8,330 nt of DNA from Methanobacteriota archaeon (GTDB lineage: Archaea > Thermoplasmatota > Poseidoniia > Poseidoniales > Thalassarchaeaceae): assembly GCA_002697105.1 (NCBI GenBank), contig NZTS01000014.1, positions 32,565 through 40,894 on the forward strand, written 5' to 3'. The notes under the pieces were generated by a model. That model made no database searches. It saw nothing but the letters and a program-made list of their open reading frames with translations, and was not told where the DNA came from. Each line of letters begins with the position of its first letter. The first letter of the stretch is position 1. Shown one piece after another: positions 1-8,100 of the stretch. The position numbers and the translations under genes were made by a program.

Positions 1-803
1 ATTGAAGTTTCAACAATTGAACCGAGATTAAATGCTCTCCCACTTAATTCAGTTCCATCAATACCAATCTCTAATTCTCCAACCAGTTTAATTCCTCTAA
101 CAACATCTTCAACCCATGTAAAGCATCTAGTTTGTGTCCCATCTCCATGAATTTCCATTGGTTCTTCTGATATACATTTTTCAAGAAGCATAGATACGAC
201 TTGTCCATGGCTATCTCCTGGTAATCTGGGTCCATATGAGTTGAATGGCCTGACAATTCTTGCATCAATTGAATGTGTTCGAATTGCATGTTGAACTAAT
301 AATTCTCCAATATATTTTGATGCTCCATATGAATGACGTTGATGAATGTGAGACGGAGAAAAAATACTATCGCTATGGATTCCTAAAGGCATTGTTGTTT
401 GTTCACCCCAAGCTTCCGGGCTACTAGTAAAAATAAATCGTGCTCCTTGAGAGGTAGCGAAATTCAATGCATTCTCCAAAGTGTCATGGTTGACTCTAAC
501 GACCAAATCGGGCCTTTCATGAAACCATCTAGTTCCGTTTATCGCAGCCAGATGGTATACCACATCTACACTGCCTCCCAAACGACGAAGTGCAATTTCA
601 AAACTTTCAGGATTACTAGCATCCTTCATTACAATATGAAATGGAATCCCCATTTCTGCGGCTGATGCTTTACAATTTTCCAGATTTTTTTGTTTACCTC
701 TGAACATATCGTCAATAACACAAACTTCGTTAAAATCAAGCAGAAGAGCCTCGCATAGATGACTTCCAAGGAACCCTGCCCCTCCTGTAACGACGACTCT
801 CAT
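1..803 (-). CDS. NAD-dependent sugar-nucleotide epimerase/dehydratase (extended SDR), C-terminus cut by window edge
   Basis: Translating the minus strand from the ATG at 803 gives 267 uninterrupted residues running off the left edge. The start is followed at once by an NAD-binding Rossmann strand-turn-helix with GGAGFLG (G7, G10, G13). A VYHLAA strand lies in the usual NAD-binding place. The catalytic residues are a Ser in TSSPEAWG (S128, where UDP-glucuronate decarboxylases usually have Thr) and YGASK (Y159, K163). Further on are RPFNSYGPR and GDGTQTRCFTWVEDVV (sugar-nucleotide side), typical of UDP-glucuronate decarboxylase-like and UDP-glucose 4-epimerase-like enzymes. Relatives are usually about 310-340 residues, so some 50-70 C-terminal residues are probably outside. 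The protein should be a soluble cytosolic enzyme that oxidises and re-reduces a nucleotide-linked sugar for glycans or glycolipids. The exact substrate cannot be read from the sequence. It starts 39 bases after the aconitase X stop in the same direction, so co-transcription is likely. I see no strong Shine-Dalgarno sequence. Confidence 0.9.
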   Translation of the reverse strand, partial: MRVVVTGGAGFLGSHLCEALLLDFNEVCVIDDMFRGKQKNLENCKASAAEMGIPFHIVMKDASNPESFEIALRRLGGSVDVVYHLAAINGTRWFHERPDLVVRVNHDTLENALNFATSQGARFIFTSSPEAWGEQTTMPLGIHSDSIFSPSHIHQRHSYGASKYIGELLVQHAIRTHSIDARIVRPFNSYGPRLPGDSHGQVVSMLLEKCISEEPMEIHGDGTQTRCFTWVEDVVRGIKLVGELEIGIDGTELSGRAFNLGSIVETS

Positions 804-842
804 GGCTATCAGAGGGGGTTGTATCGTAAGTGCTTCACCCCT

Positions 843-2573
843 TCAAGCATCACATCTTTGAATTACTTCTAATCGTACAGTTCCGTTTTCTAATTTCATT
901 ACTATTTCATCTCCCGAATTTATCTCTAGACATGGGTCTTCATCGAATTTTGTTGCATAGGGTACCCCCAATAACGATGCAGCAGGCATTGAGAGTGGGC
1001 AAACATCTCGATTAACAATCCCCTTGGGACCTTTTCCAGTGTAGATTAGCCCCATCAAGACATAAGGTGCTACCGTAGATCCGGATCCTTTGGGATAAAT
1101 CAAGATGGTATCTTCGATTGCTATTCCGTCTAAAGGATGTCCAGGATCTTCTATAACGCCTGAATCACGATTAACATATCCAAGATATGTGATTGGTACA
1201 TCTGTTACCAATGCTTTTCCGTATATCTCCCATTCATTTTGGCTAGGTAGACTTTCTCCCTGAAGAGTGATTTTACCTGTCTGGTAAGTTTTTGCTGATT
1301 GAACAATTCCATGGCTTTTTTGTTCAAGCGTGGGTCTTTCTCCTTCAATTCTATAAGGATCAAATGCTATAGCAACGCATTCTTCAATTTTAGCTACACT
1401 AGTTGGCATATTATTCAGACCGCTCGTAAGATAGTGTTCTGCTTTTAGTGAATTAGTAATGAGATGATTATACTTTGTTCGATTGTAAGGAGTCACTTCT
1501 GGACAAGTATCTTTCAGAACCAGAGCACCAGCCTCTTCTAATAAGTTCACAGTGCCATCAATTTCTAGGGTTTTGTAGTTGTGACTTGATGTGAAAACCC
1601 ACAATCTATGATTCTGAATTTTTTCACCTAACTCCATATGTGTTCTTACTGCAGCAGCTGTAGCACGAACTTCTCCTACGCTTGCTTGTGGACATCCTAT
1701 TACGACTAAGTCAACTTCTCCTTTTGGAGCTAGTTCGTTGTACCTTGTTGTTAATTCATTTTCATTAAAAATTAGTTTAGATTGAATTTCTGAAGTATCC
1801 AATTCATTATCTTCAATCCATAACATAGGACAACCATAGTTTGCAGCTGCTGCTGTTAGAGATTTTAACATTTCAAAAGTCGGATTTTCGGGGAGGCCTT
1901 CAATCAAAGGCATAGGCCCCCATGGCATCTTCCAATCAGAAGATCGTTGAGCACCGATCCAGTCTCCAAGTATGCTCCAATCAGTAGGATCATCCATTTT
2001 ACATTCAACATTTACTTTTATGTTTGGAGTTCTATTTTCAGGAAGATGGAGCCCCCATCTTGGAGCCCATCCCGTAAGAGCAGTGGCAAGGGCAGACAAT
2101 CCTGATTCTCTATTTGTGATTAAAGAGGTGTATGAATTGGAAAAACATACTGCATTCGATTCTGCCCAAGATCCAATTCCTTCCTCTTCTATTCCCCTAT
2201 CATAAGGCGTACAGGAAAGAGTTGCTTTTATTCCAAGTTTCATGTATGCATGTATAATCTCAAATTGTTGTTTGAGAAAATCAGGATATTCTATATCCAT
2301 TTCATCCATTTTTTCATGGTCACATCCTGCACTGTTTAGTGTTGTAGGAATAGCGACTTGTCCATCTGGATCACTGGATAAATCTGATAGAAATGTGCGT
2401 AATCCATGGCCCCCTGTTAGCACACTAACCCCACTTACGTGTGAACTATTACATCTGATGAATTCTTTTGCTCCTGAGACAGACGCTAAGTCGACTACTA
2501 GTCTTGCCGCCTTTTGTTTTGTTTCTCCATGTTCTCCAGACATCATTGACATAAGTTCAGAAGGGATTTCCAT
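843..2573 (-). CDS. Single-chain aconitase X (AcnX catalytic domain + swivel domain), candidate phosphomevalonate or hydroxyproline dehydratase
   Basis: A 576-residue protein if started at 2573. Residues about 5-410 form the aconitase X catalytic domain (formerly DUF521): PTTLNSAGCD (76-85), SCTPYD (C121), GSWAESNAV (134-142), GLHLPENR (174-181), IGCPQAS (C294) and DTCPEVTPY (C357). C121, C294 and C357 are the obvious candidates for iron-sulphur cluster ligands (inference). Residues about 447-573 form the swivel domain (formerly DUF126), with a GYVNRDSGVIEDPGHPLDG stretch and the substrate-loop-like KGSGST (495-500). Known AcnX enzymes dehydrate either mevalonate 5-phosphate in the archaeal mevalonate pathway, usually as two subunits, or cis-3-hydroxy-L-proline in bacteria. 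If the host is an archaeon the first role is more likely, but this is unproven. An ATG at 2618 is also in frame and would overlap nadE by 34 bases. I prefer 2573 because AGGAAGTG precedes it at good spacing and the family homology begins there. Confidence 0.9.
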   Translation of the reverse strand: MEIPSELMSMMSGEHGETKQKAARLVVDLASVSGAKEFIRCNSSHVSGVSVLTGGHGLRTFLSDLSSDPDGQVAIPTTLNSAGCDHEKMDEMDIEYPDFLKQQFEIIHAYMKLGIKATLSCTPYDRGIEEEGIGSWAESNAVCFSNSYTSLITNRESGLSALATALTGWAPRWGLHLPENRTPNIKVNVECKMDDPTDWSILGDWIGAQRSSDWKMPWGPMPLIEGLPENPTFEMLKSLTAAAANYGCPMLWIEDNELDTSEIQSKLIFNENELTTRYNELAPKGEVDLVVIGCPQASVGEVRATAAAVRTHMELGEKIQNHRLWVFTSSHNYKTLEIDGTVNLLEEAGALVLKDTCPEVTPYNRTKYNHLITNSLKAEHYLTSGLNNMPTSVAKIEECVAIAFDPYRIEGERPTLEQKSHGIVQSAKTYQTGKITLQGESLPSQNEWEIYGKALVTDVPITYLGYVNRDSGVIEDPGHPLDGIAIEDTILIYPKGSGSTVAPYVLMGLIYTGKGPKGIVNRDVCPLSMPAASLLGVPYATKFDEDPCLEINSGDEIVMKLENGTVRLEVIQRCDA

Positions 2574-2578
2574 AGTTT

Positions 2579-2586
2579 CACTTCCT
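2579..2586 (-). promoter_or_regulatory. Ribosome binding site deciding the aconitase X start
   Basis: On the minus strand AGGAAGTG lies just before the ATG at 2573, with 7 bases between its GGAAG core and the start codon. It overlaps the nadE stop codon (2587-2585). The rival ATG at 2618 has only an AAGG directly abutting it, which is too close to act. The site supports translational coupling of nadE and the aconitase X gene. Confidence 0.5.
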
Positions 2587-4291
2587 AATTCTTTTTTGCA
2601 GCTAGAGGCTGTCTCCATCCTTGCCCAAATGCTCTTTTAGAGACTCGTGGAGAGGGGGACATCTGCCATCTTTTATGTTCGTTATTTGCAAAACGAAGAA
2701 GAAGATCAGAAATTAGTGCAATATTCAGCCCAGTGAATCCAGAAATTGCATCTGCATCTAAGCCTTCTTCCATGTGTAATCGCAATATTGAGTCCAATAT
2801 TTCGTAAGGTGGGAGGCTATCTTGATCTGTCTGCTCTGGCGCCAATTCAGCTGATGGGGGTTTTGTCATGGTCGATTCGTTGATTGGCTCGTCACGACCT
2901 GATGATTTTGCTTCATTATTGATTGCTTTAGCCAATTCATAGACCTCAGTTTTCCATACATCTCCTAACGGAGAGTATCCTCCAGCCATATCGCCATATA
3001 ATGTACAATATCCCATCGCAAGTTCTGATTTATTTCCTGTAGCAATCGCCATTGCTCCCCTTGCATTGGCAACACCCATTACCAGCATTCCTCTTAGTCG
3101 AGATTGTATATTCTCCGCGGCAACCGAATGCCCCTTTTCTAATTCATGAATTAATGTTGACTCTGCTGAATGATGAATTTCTTCTATAGACATAGATAGT
3201 AATTCCATTCCTAATTTTTCTGCTGTAAATTCTGCATCAGAGATAGAGTGATCACTAGAATGTCGACTAGGCATTGAAATCCCTACCACATTTTTTGAGC
3301 CTAAGGCTCGAACACAAATAGCAGCTGAAACAGCCGAATCTATCCCTCCACTCATCCCTAGGACCACTGATTCTAGTCCTGATTTTCTACAATAATCTCT
3401 AACCCCTACAGTAATCGCCTCTAGTAATTCTGTGTAGCGAGAGGTTATTGTGGGCTCTCCATCAAAAATTTCACAATCGATTACATCTTCTTCATTAAGT
3501 AATAGAAATTTACCACTTCGTTTTTCTACATCGATTAGTAAAATTCCTTCTTTCCATGCAGGAGCTTGAATCATATACCCATCTGGCCATGCAATTAGAC
3601 TTCTCCCATCAAAAATTAGATCGTCATTTGCGCCTACTTGATTACAAAGTAGGAAGGGATGTTCTAGTGTTTTTGCAGCACATCTCGCAACTTCTGCTCG
3701 TGTATCTTGCTTTTCTATATGGTATGGAGATGAAGATAGGTTCAATGACATTTTCAGAGTTTCTCCATCGATAGAAAACGAAGACAATTGTTCAATTGGA
3801 TCAACGGAGTAATCTGAGGGAACCAATCCCGCATGTTGCCAAGCATCTTCGCAAATTGTAACCCCTATATTTTGGCCATCTAGTAGCCTTAAAATTCCAG
3901 GTTTTGAATCAGAATGAAAATATCTTTCTTCATCAAACACATCGTATGTAGGAAGTAATTGTTTCTGAGTAACTACTCGAGTAGGACGATCAGGAATGAT
4001 TCTAACAGCCCCATTTCCAGGTTTAGTTCGTTCTGCTTCGGGAGGAATCGGTGTTCCGACAATAGTAGGAATAGAAACTTGAATCGATTTTGTTGCTTCG
4101 ATACATTGTCTAACAAATCCATGTTTCTCAAGTAAGTCTCTAGGCGGGTATCCTGAGATGGCTAATTCAGAACTAACTGCCAAGTCTGCTCCATTTTCTT
4201 GGGCAATTCCAACCGCATTTTCTATTGATTTAACATTAGCATCTATATCCCCTACAGTGTGATCTAATTGGAGAAGAGCAACTATCGTCAT
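2585..4291 (-). CDS. nadE: Glutamine-dependent NAD+ synthetase
   Basis: The 568-residue protein makes NAD+ from nicotinate adenine dinucleotide, ATP and glutamine, the last step of NAD synthesis, in the cytosol. Residues about 1-270 are a nitrilase-fold glutaminase with its catalytic triad in place: E42 in SELAISGYPPRDLL, K110 in KQLLPTYDVFDEERYF, and C147 in TICEDAW. Residues about 285-568 are the ATP-pyrophosphatase synthetase domain with the PP-loop LGMSGGIDSA (S314-S319), then ATGNKSE and a GGYSPLGDVWKT segment. The C-terminal RAFGQGWRQP matches the usual family ending. The length fits the shorter fused bacterial type (about 540-580) and not the roughly 680-residue mycobacterial type. The start is well placed, since the first strand MTIVALLQLDHTVGD is the normal family beginning, and AAGGA stands 3 bases before the ATG. 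It is followed 11 bases later by the aconitase X gene. Nothing is missing or broken. Confidence 0.97.
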   Translation of the reverse strand: MTIVALLQLDHTVGDIDANVKSIENAVGIAQENGADLAVSSELAISGYPPRDLLEKHGFVRQCIEATKSIQVSIPTIVGTPIPPEAERTKPGNGAVRIIPDRPTRVVTQKQLLPTYDVFDEERYFHSDSKPGILRLLDGQNIGVTICEDAWQHAGLVPSDYSVDPIEQLSSFSIDGETLKMSLNLSSSPYHIEKQDTRAEVARCAAKTLEHPFLLCNQVGANDDLIFDGRSLIAWPDGYMIQAPAWKEGILLIDVEKRSGKFLLLNEEDVIDCEIFDGEPTITSRYTELLEAITVGVRDYCRKSGLESVVLGMSGGIDSAVSAAICVRALGSKNVVGISMPSRHSSDHSISDAEFTAEKLGMELLSMSIEEIHHSAESTLIHELEKGHSVAAENIQSRLRGMLVMGVANARGAMAIATGNKSELAMGYCTLYGDMAGGYSPLGDVWKTEVYELAKAINNEAKSSGRDEPINESTMTKPPSAELAPEQTDQDSLPPYEILDSILRLHMEEGLDADAISGFTGLNIALISDLLLRFANNEHKRWQMSPSPRVSKRAFGQGWRQPLAAKKN

Positions 4292-4382
4292 TGTTCCTTC
4301 GCCCCCCTCTCTAATCTCGGTTCATTGAACGTTCCGATTACTGGATATGAAATTTTATGTTTGATTTTTTTTAAATCAAGGC
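4292..4382 (-). promoter_or_regulatory. AT-rich gap upstream of nadE with possible promoter
   Basis: This 91-base gap separates the stop of the metal-domain membrane protein from the nadE start. It is the longest intergenic stretch in the window. Its half far from nadE is strongly AT-rich and includes, on the minus strand, ATAAAATTT and TTTAAAAAAAATC, either of which could act as an archaeal TATA box about 60-80 bases before nadE. Its half next to nadE is G-rich (GAGGGGGGC), followed by AAGGA before the ATG. A promoter here would make nadE, aconitase X and the epimerase a separate transcription unit. No match is strong enough to name the exact box. Confidence 0.3.
4361..4379. repeat. Perfect 7-bp inverted repeat with 5-base loop
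   Basis: The arms TTGATTT (4361-4367) and AAATCAA (4373-4379) are exact reverse complements around a run of five T on the plus strand. The repeat lies 3 bases past the stop codon of the HMA-DUF4396 gene. On the strand being transcribed leftward the loop reads as A residues, and no U-tract follows, so it is a poor intrinsic terminator for that gene. It could be an operator or part of a promoter, or chance in AT-rich DNA. Confidence 0.4.
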
Positions 4383-5141
4383 TTAATGACACGAAATTCC
4401 GTATTTCTTCAGTCGCCAATAGTTGTATGGCCATGGAGTTAAGAATCCAACAAGGAGCATGATTGGAATTACCCACCATGTCAATGTAGGTGATCCCATA
4501 ATTAGAAGATCTGTAGCATTCATCGATGATTCCATTGCTATCATCGAAATAAGAGACATTCCAATAGCTACTCTAAATGCTTCTCTAATTCCTCCCATTT
4601 GTTTGATTAAGATGAAGGTCTCAAGTGCGATTGAGGTCATGATTCCATTGAACATTGCAAGAAACATAATCGACATATCATGCCAGCCAAGAGCATCAAG
4701 ATAAGGAATAAATTGGAATGCCGCAATTGTACCAAAATCGCCTATACTACAACCCACTAGACACCATTTAGTGTTGTGTGCAGATTGTTTCCAAACACTT
4801 CTATCTCGCCAATTGAAATCATCTTTGATATTATTTAATTCTCCGGGAACTCCTATACTGTATCCAAGAGAAACAATTGCTTGTTCTGCCTTTTCGAGAG
4901 AGACTCCTTGAAAACTAACATTTCCTGACTCTAATTTTACATCGATATTGTAAGCACCATTCAATGAATTAAGTGCTTCTTCTACTCTTCCCACACATGA
5001 CATACAAGTCATACCTGAGACTGTAGTTGAAACTACATCTTCCATGTTATGGGGTAATGAAGGTGGTATTTCAACCTCCGTTATGATTTGAATCCTTTCG
5101 CCCATCAGTTTGAAGACATCTTCCAAAGTCCGTCGGTTCAT
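4383..5141 (-). CDS. Membrane protein with N-terminal heavy-metal-associated (HMA) domain fused to DUF4396
   Basis: A 252-residue protein. Residues about 36-97 form a compact HMA (Atx1/CopZ-like) ferredoxin-fold domain with the metal-binding loop GMTCMSC (C46, C49), as in copper chaperones and the N-termini of copper ATPases. A short linker leads to a DUF4396 domain (about 112-252), recognised by WKQSAHNTKWCLVGCSIGD at its start and GFLTPWPYNYWRLKKYG at its end. Four hydrophobic helices are visible at about 126-148, 156-178, 188-212 and 221-240. H122, C127 and C131 at the first helix, and several Met and Glu residues in the third, could line a metal path. DUF4396 has no established function that I know of, so a role in copper or other soft-metal handling is inferred from the fusion alone. 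The first ATG shares bases with the ileS start. M13 (at 5105) or M32 (at 5048) may be the true start, and neither would remove the HMA domain. Confidence 0.88.
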   Translation of the reverse strand: MNRRTLEDVFKLMGERIQIITEVEIPPSLPHNMEDVVSTTVSGMTCMSCVGRVEEALNSLNGAYNIDVKLESGNVSFQGVSLEKAEQAIVSLGYSIGVPGELNNIKDDFNWRDRSVWKQSAHNTKWCLVGCSIGDFGTIAAFQFIPYLDALGWHDMSIMFLAMFNGIMTSIALETFILIKQMGGIREAFRVAIGMSLISMIAMESSMNATDLLIMGSPTLTWWVIPIMLLVGFLTPWPYNYWRLKKYGISCH

Positions 5142-8100
5142 GCCTGCGCCTAAACCTGTGGGGGATCTGGACCCTGTTTCACTTGAAGAGAGTGTTATGC
5201 GTTTATGGTCTGATGAAGAAACATTTCAGCAAAGTATTGAGTCAAGACGTGGTAATACTCCTTTCATATTTTTAGAAGGACCTCCAACAGCCAACGGACG
5301 CCCAGGGATACATCACGTAGTTGCAAGGACCTACAAAGATTTAGTCTGCCGATGGAAGGCTATGGAAGGTCATTTTGTTGAGAGAAAGGGTGGTTGGGAC
5401 ACTCATGGGTTACCTGTGGAAATTGAGGTTCAGAAACGTCTTGATTTGATGAGCAACGAAGCCATAGAAGAATTTGGAATAGCCGAATTTAATGAAGAGT
5501 GCAGAAAATCCGTTTGGACGTATGAAGAAGCATGGAGAGAGATGACTGAAAGAATGGCTTTTTGGGTTGATTTAGATCAACCTTACGTTACTTTAGACAA
5601 TAATTTCGTAGAATCTTGCTGGTGGGCTTTGAAACAAATGTTCGACAAAGGTCTACTCTACAGGGGACATAAGGTACTTCCTTACTGCCCCCAAACTGGA
5701 ACATCTTATTCAAGCCACGAGGTAGCATTAGGATACAAAGAAGTAGAGGAGCCTTCCGTTTACGTTAAATTTAGATTGGAAAATTCTAATTCCTCTATCT
5801 TAGCGTGGACAACAACTCCCTGGACCCTCCCAGGTAATGTTGGTTTAGCAGTAGGCCCAGAGGTAAGTTATGTCAAAGTTCGAGTCCTTGAAGAACCTTC
5901 ATCATGGGAAGGTTTTGGAGGTGCCTTAATTGGAGAAGAGTTGATTCTAGCAAAAGATCTAATGAAGGAAGTACTCCGTCATCATGTAGAAGTCATTGAA
6001 GAATTCCCAGGGTCTGAATTGATTGGCCTTTCTTATGCTCCTCTATTCCCTGAAGCGGTGGATGGTACCGAATCCTCTTCTGCTTGGACTGTTTTGGGCG
6101 CAGATTGGGTAACTACAACCGATGGGACTGGAGTTGTCCATACTGCAGTAATGTACGGTGAAGATGACTATAATTTAGGAATGGAAGTTGGTCTTCCGGC
6201 TCAACATACAGTGGACATGGATGGGCGTTTCGTAACAGGTACTCACCCACGTCTAGACAGCAGATATGTCAAGGATTGTGATGAAGAAATAATGGAAATT
6301 TTATCTGAGTCTAACCTTCTATATCGTGAAAAATCATATTCTCACGATTATCCTCATTGTTGGAGGACCGATCATCCTTTGCTGTACTATGCCATGGATT
6401 CTTGGTTTGTTAGAATGACAGCTGTCAAGGATCGTTTATTGGAGTTCAACGATCAAGTTGAGTGGGCACCAGATTGGGTTGGAGAAGGTCGATTCGGAGA
6501 ATGGCTGAGAAATGTCAAGGATTGGGCGATTAGTAGAGAGCGATATTGGGGTACTCCATTACCTGTATGGCGTTCAGCATCTGGAGATATGAAATGTGTT
6601 GGTTCTATTTCAGAACTTCAAGTAGAGGTTGACAAGGCAAGAGCTGCAGGGATAGACAATCCCGAATGTCCTGATGATGTTGATCTTCATCGTCCAATTG
6701 TTGATCAGTTTGTTCTTGTTAGTGAAAATGGAGAACCGATGAATCGGGAACCGTTTGTAATGGATTGTTGGTTCGATTCCGGATGCGCTTCTTTTGCCCA
6801 ATGGCATCATCCATTTGATAATCCTGAAACTTTTGAGAATAACTTTCCAATTGACTATATTTGCGAAGGAGTAGACCAGACTAGAGGTTGGTTTTACACT
6901 CTCTTAGCAGTTTCAACAACTGTGTTTGATTCACTTTGCTATAAGCGGTGTCTAAGTTTAGGATTAATCCTTGATGCTGAAGGAAAGAAAATGTCCAAAT
7001 CCAGAGGGAATATTGTTGACCCCTGGGATCACTTTAATCGAGAGGGAGCAGATGCTACAAGATGGTATATGGTTACAGCAGGAGCGCCATGGAATCCATT
7101 GAAATTTGATCCTAATGGGGTGAGAGAAACGTATGGGAAAATGTTTTTGACATTATGGAACTGTTATCGTTTTCATGCAGATTATGCAGCTTTGGATGGT
7201 TTCGATCCTGATGATTCAACCAAATCGATTCCAATTCAAGACAGAACTCCTTTGGACAGATGGATATTAAGTCGTCTTTCAAATATTAGTCATTCGTATC
7301 ACCAACAATTTGAGGATTGGAATTTTCATAAGGCTTGCAGAGATTTAGAGGAATTTGTTGTAAATGATTTATCCAATTGGTATGTTCGTAGATCACGAAG
7401 ACGACTATGGGATGAAAATGAATCATCAGATAAGAGAGCCTGTCAATTAACTCTTCATGAGGTATTAACAGTATTATGTCGGTTGATGGCACCTGTAGCC
7501 CCTTACATGTCTGATGTCATTCACAGAAATTTGTGTGGGGGTGAAAGTGTTCACCTTGCAGATTGGCCAATGTTAAGTGCTGAATCTAATGTCGGTGATG
7601 ATATCCTTCCACCTATCGATATGATGGTTGAAGCAAAGATGGAGATGGTTCGAACTCTCGCTGAAGCAGGTAGACGAATTAGGATTGAAGCGAGTCGGCG
7701 TCAACGACTTCCATGTCAGTCTGGATGGATTGTTGGAGGGCCAGATATTTCAGAATTTCATGAAATTTTAGCTGATGAATTAAATGTAGAATTATTAGAA
7801 ACTGAAAAAGATTTAGATCGTTTCCAAAGAGTAGAACTTGCACCCAACCGTAAGGCCTTAGGGAAAAAGTGTCGACAAGATCTACCTTCAGTTCTAAAGG
7901 AATTAGATTCAGTAGATCCTGAATCGTTCCTTTTGGAGATTGAAGCAGGATTAGGTGCTTTAGCTGGATATGAGATAATTGCAGAAGATATCGAAATTCG
8001 AAGAGTCGAAAAAGAAGGGTTTGCTGCCTCAACGGTATCAATTGACGGCCCTGAAGGTCCAATTGATGTTAGTCTTGTTCTTGATCTTGCTCTAACTGAA

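Noticed and set aside
71..289. 72-codon minus-strand open frame
   Set aside because: It lies out of frame inside the epimerase gene, whose own frame shows full SDR motifs. It has no recognisable content.
1972..2640. Plus-strand open frames of 77 and 132 codons
   Set aside because: They lie antisense to the aconitase X gene, which has clear family motifs throughout. No ribosome-binding site or protein-like composition supports them.
4361..4379. Intrinsic terminator after the HMA-DUF4396 gene
   Set aside because: The hairpin is all weak pairs and the T-run is on the wrong strand for leftward transcription.
4288..4479. 63-codon minus-strand frame bridging the gap before nadE
   Set aside because: It overlaps the last helix of the DUF4396 protein in another frame and has no domain or start signal. 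It is a by-product of AT-rich sequence.
5081..5095. TTATGATTT as a TATA box for ileS
   Set aside because: It lies about 55 bases before the ATG, with no clear BRE next to it, inside another gene. AT-rich runs like this are common here, so I did not list it as a feature.
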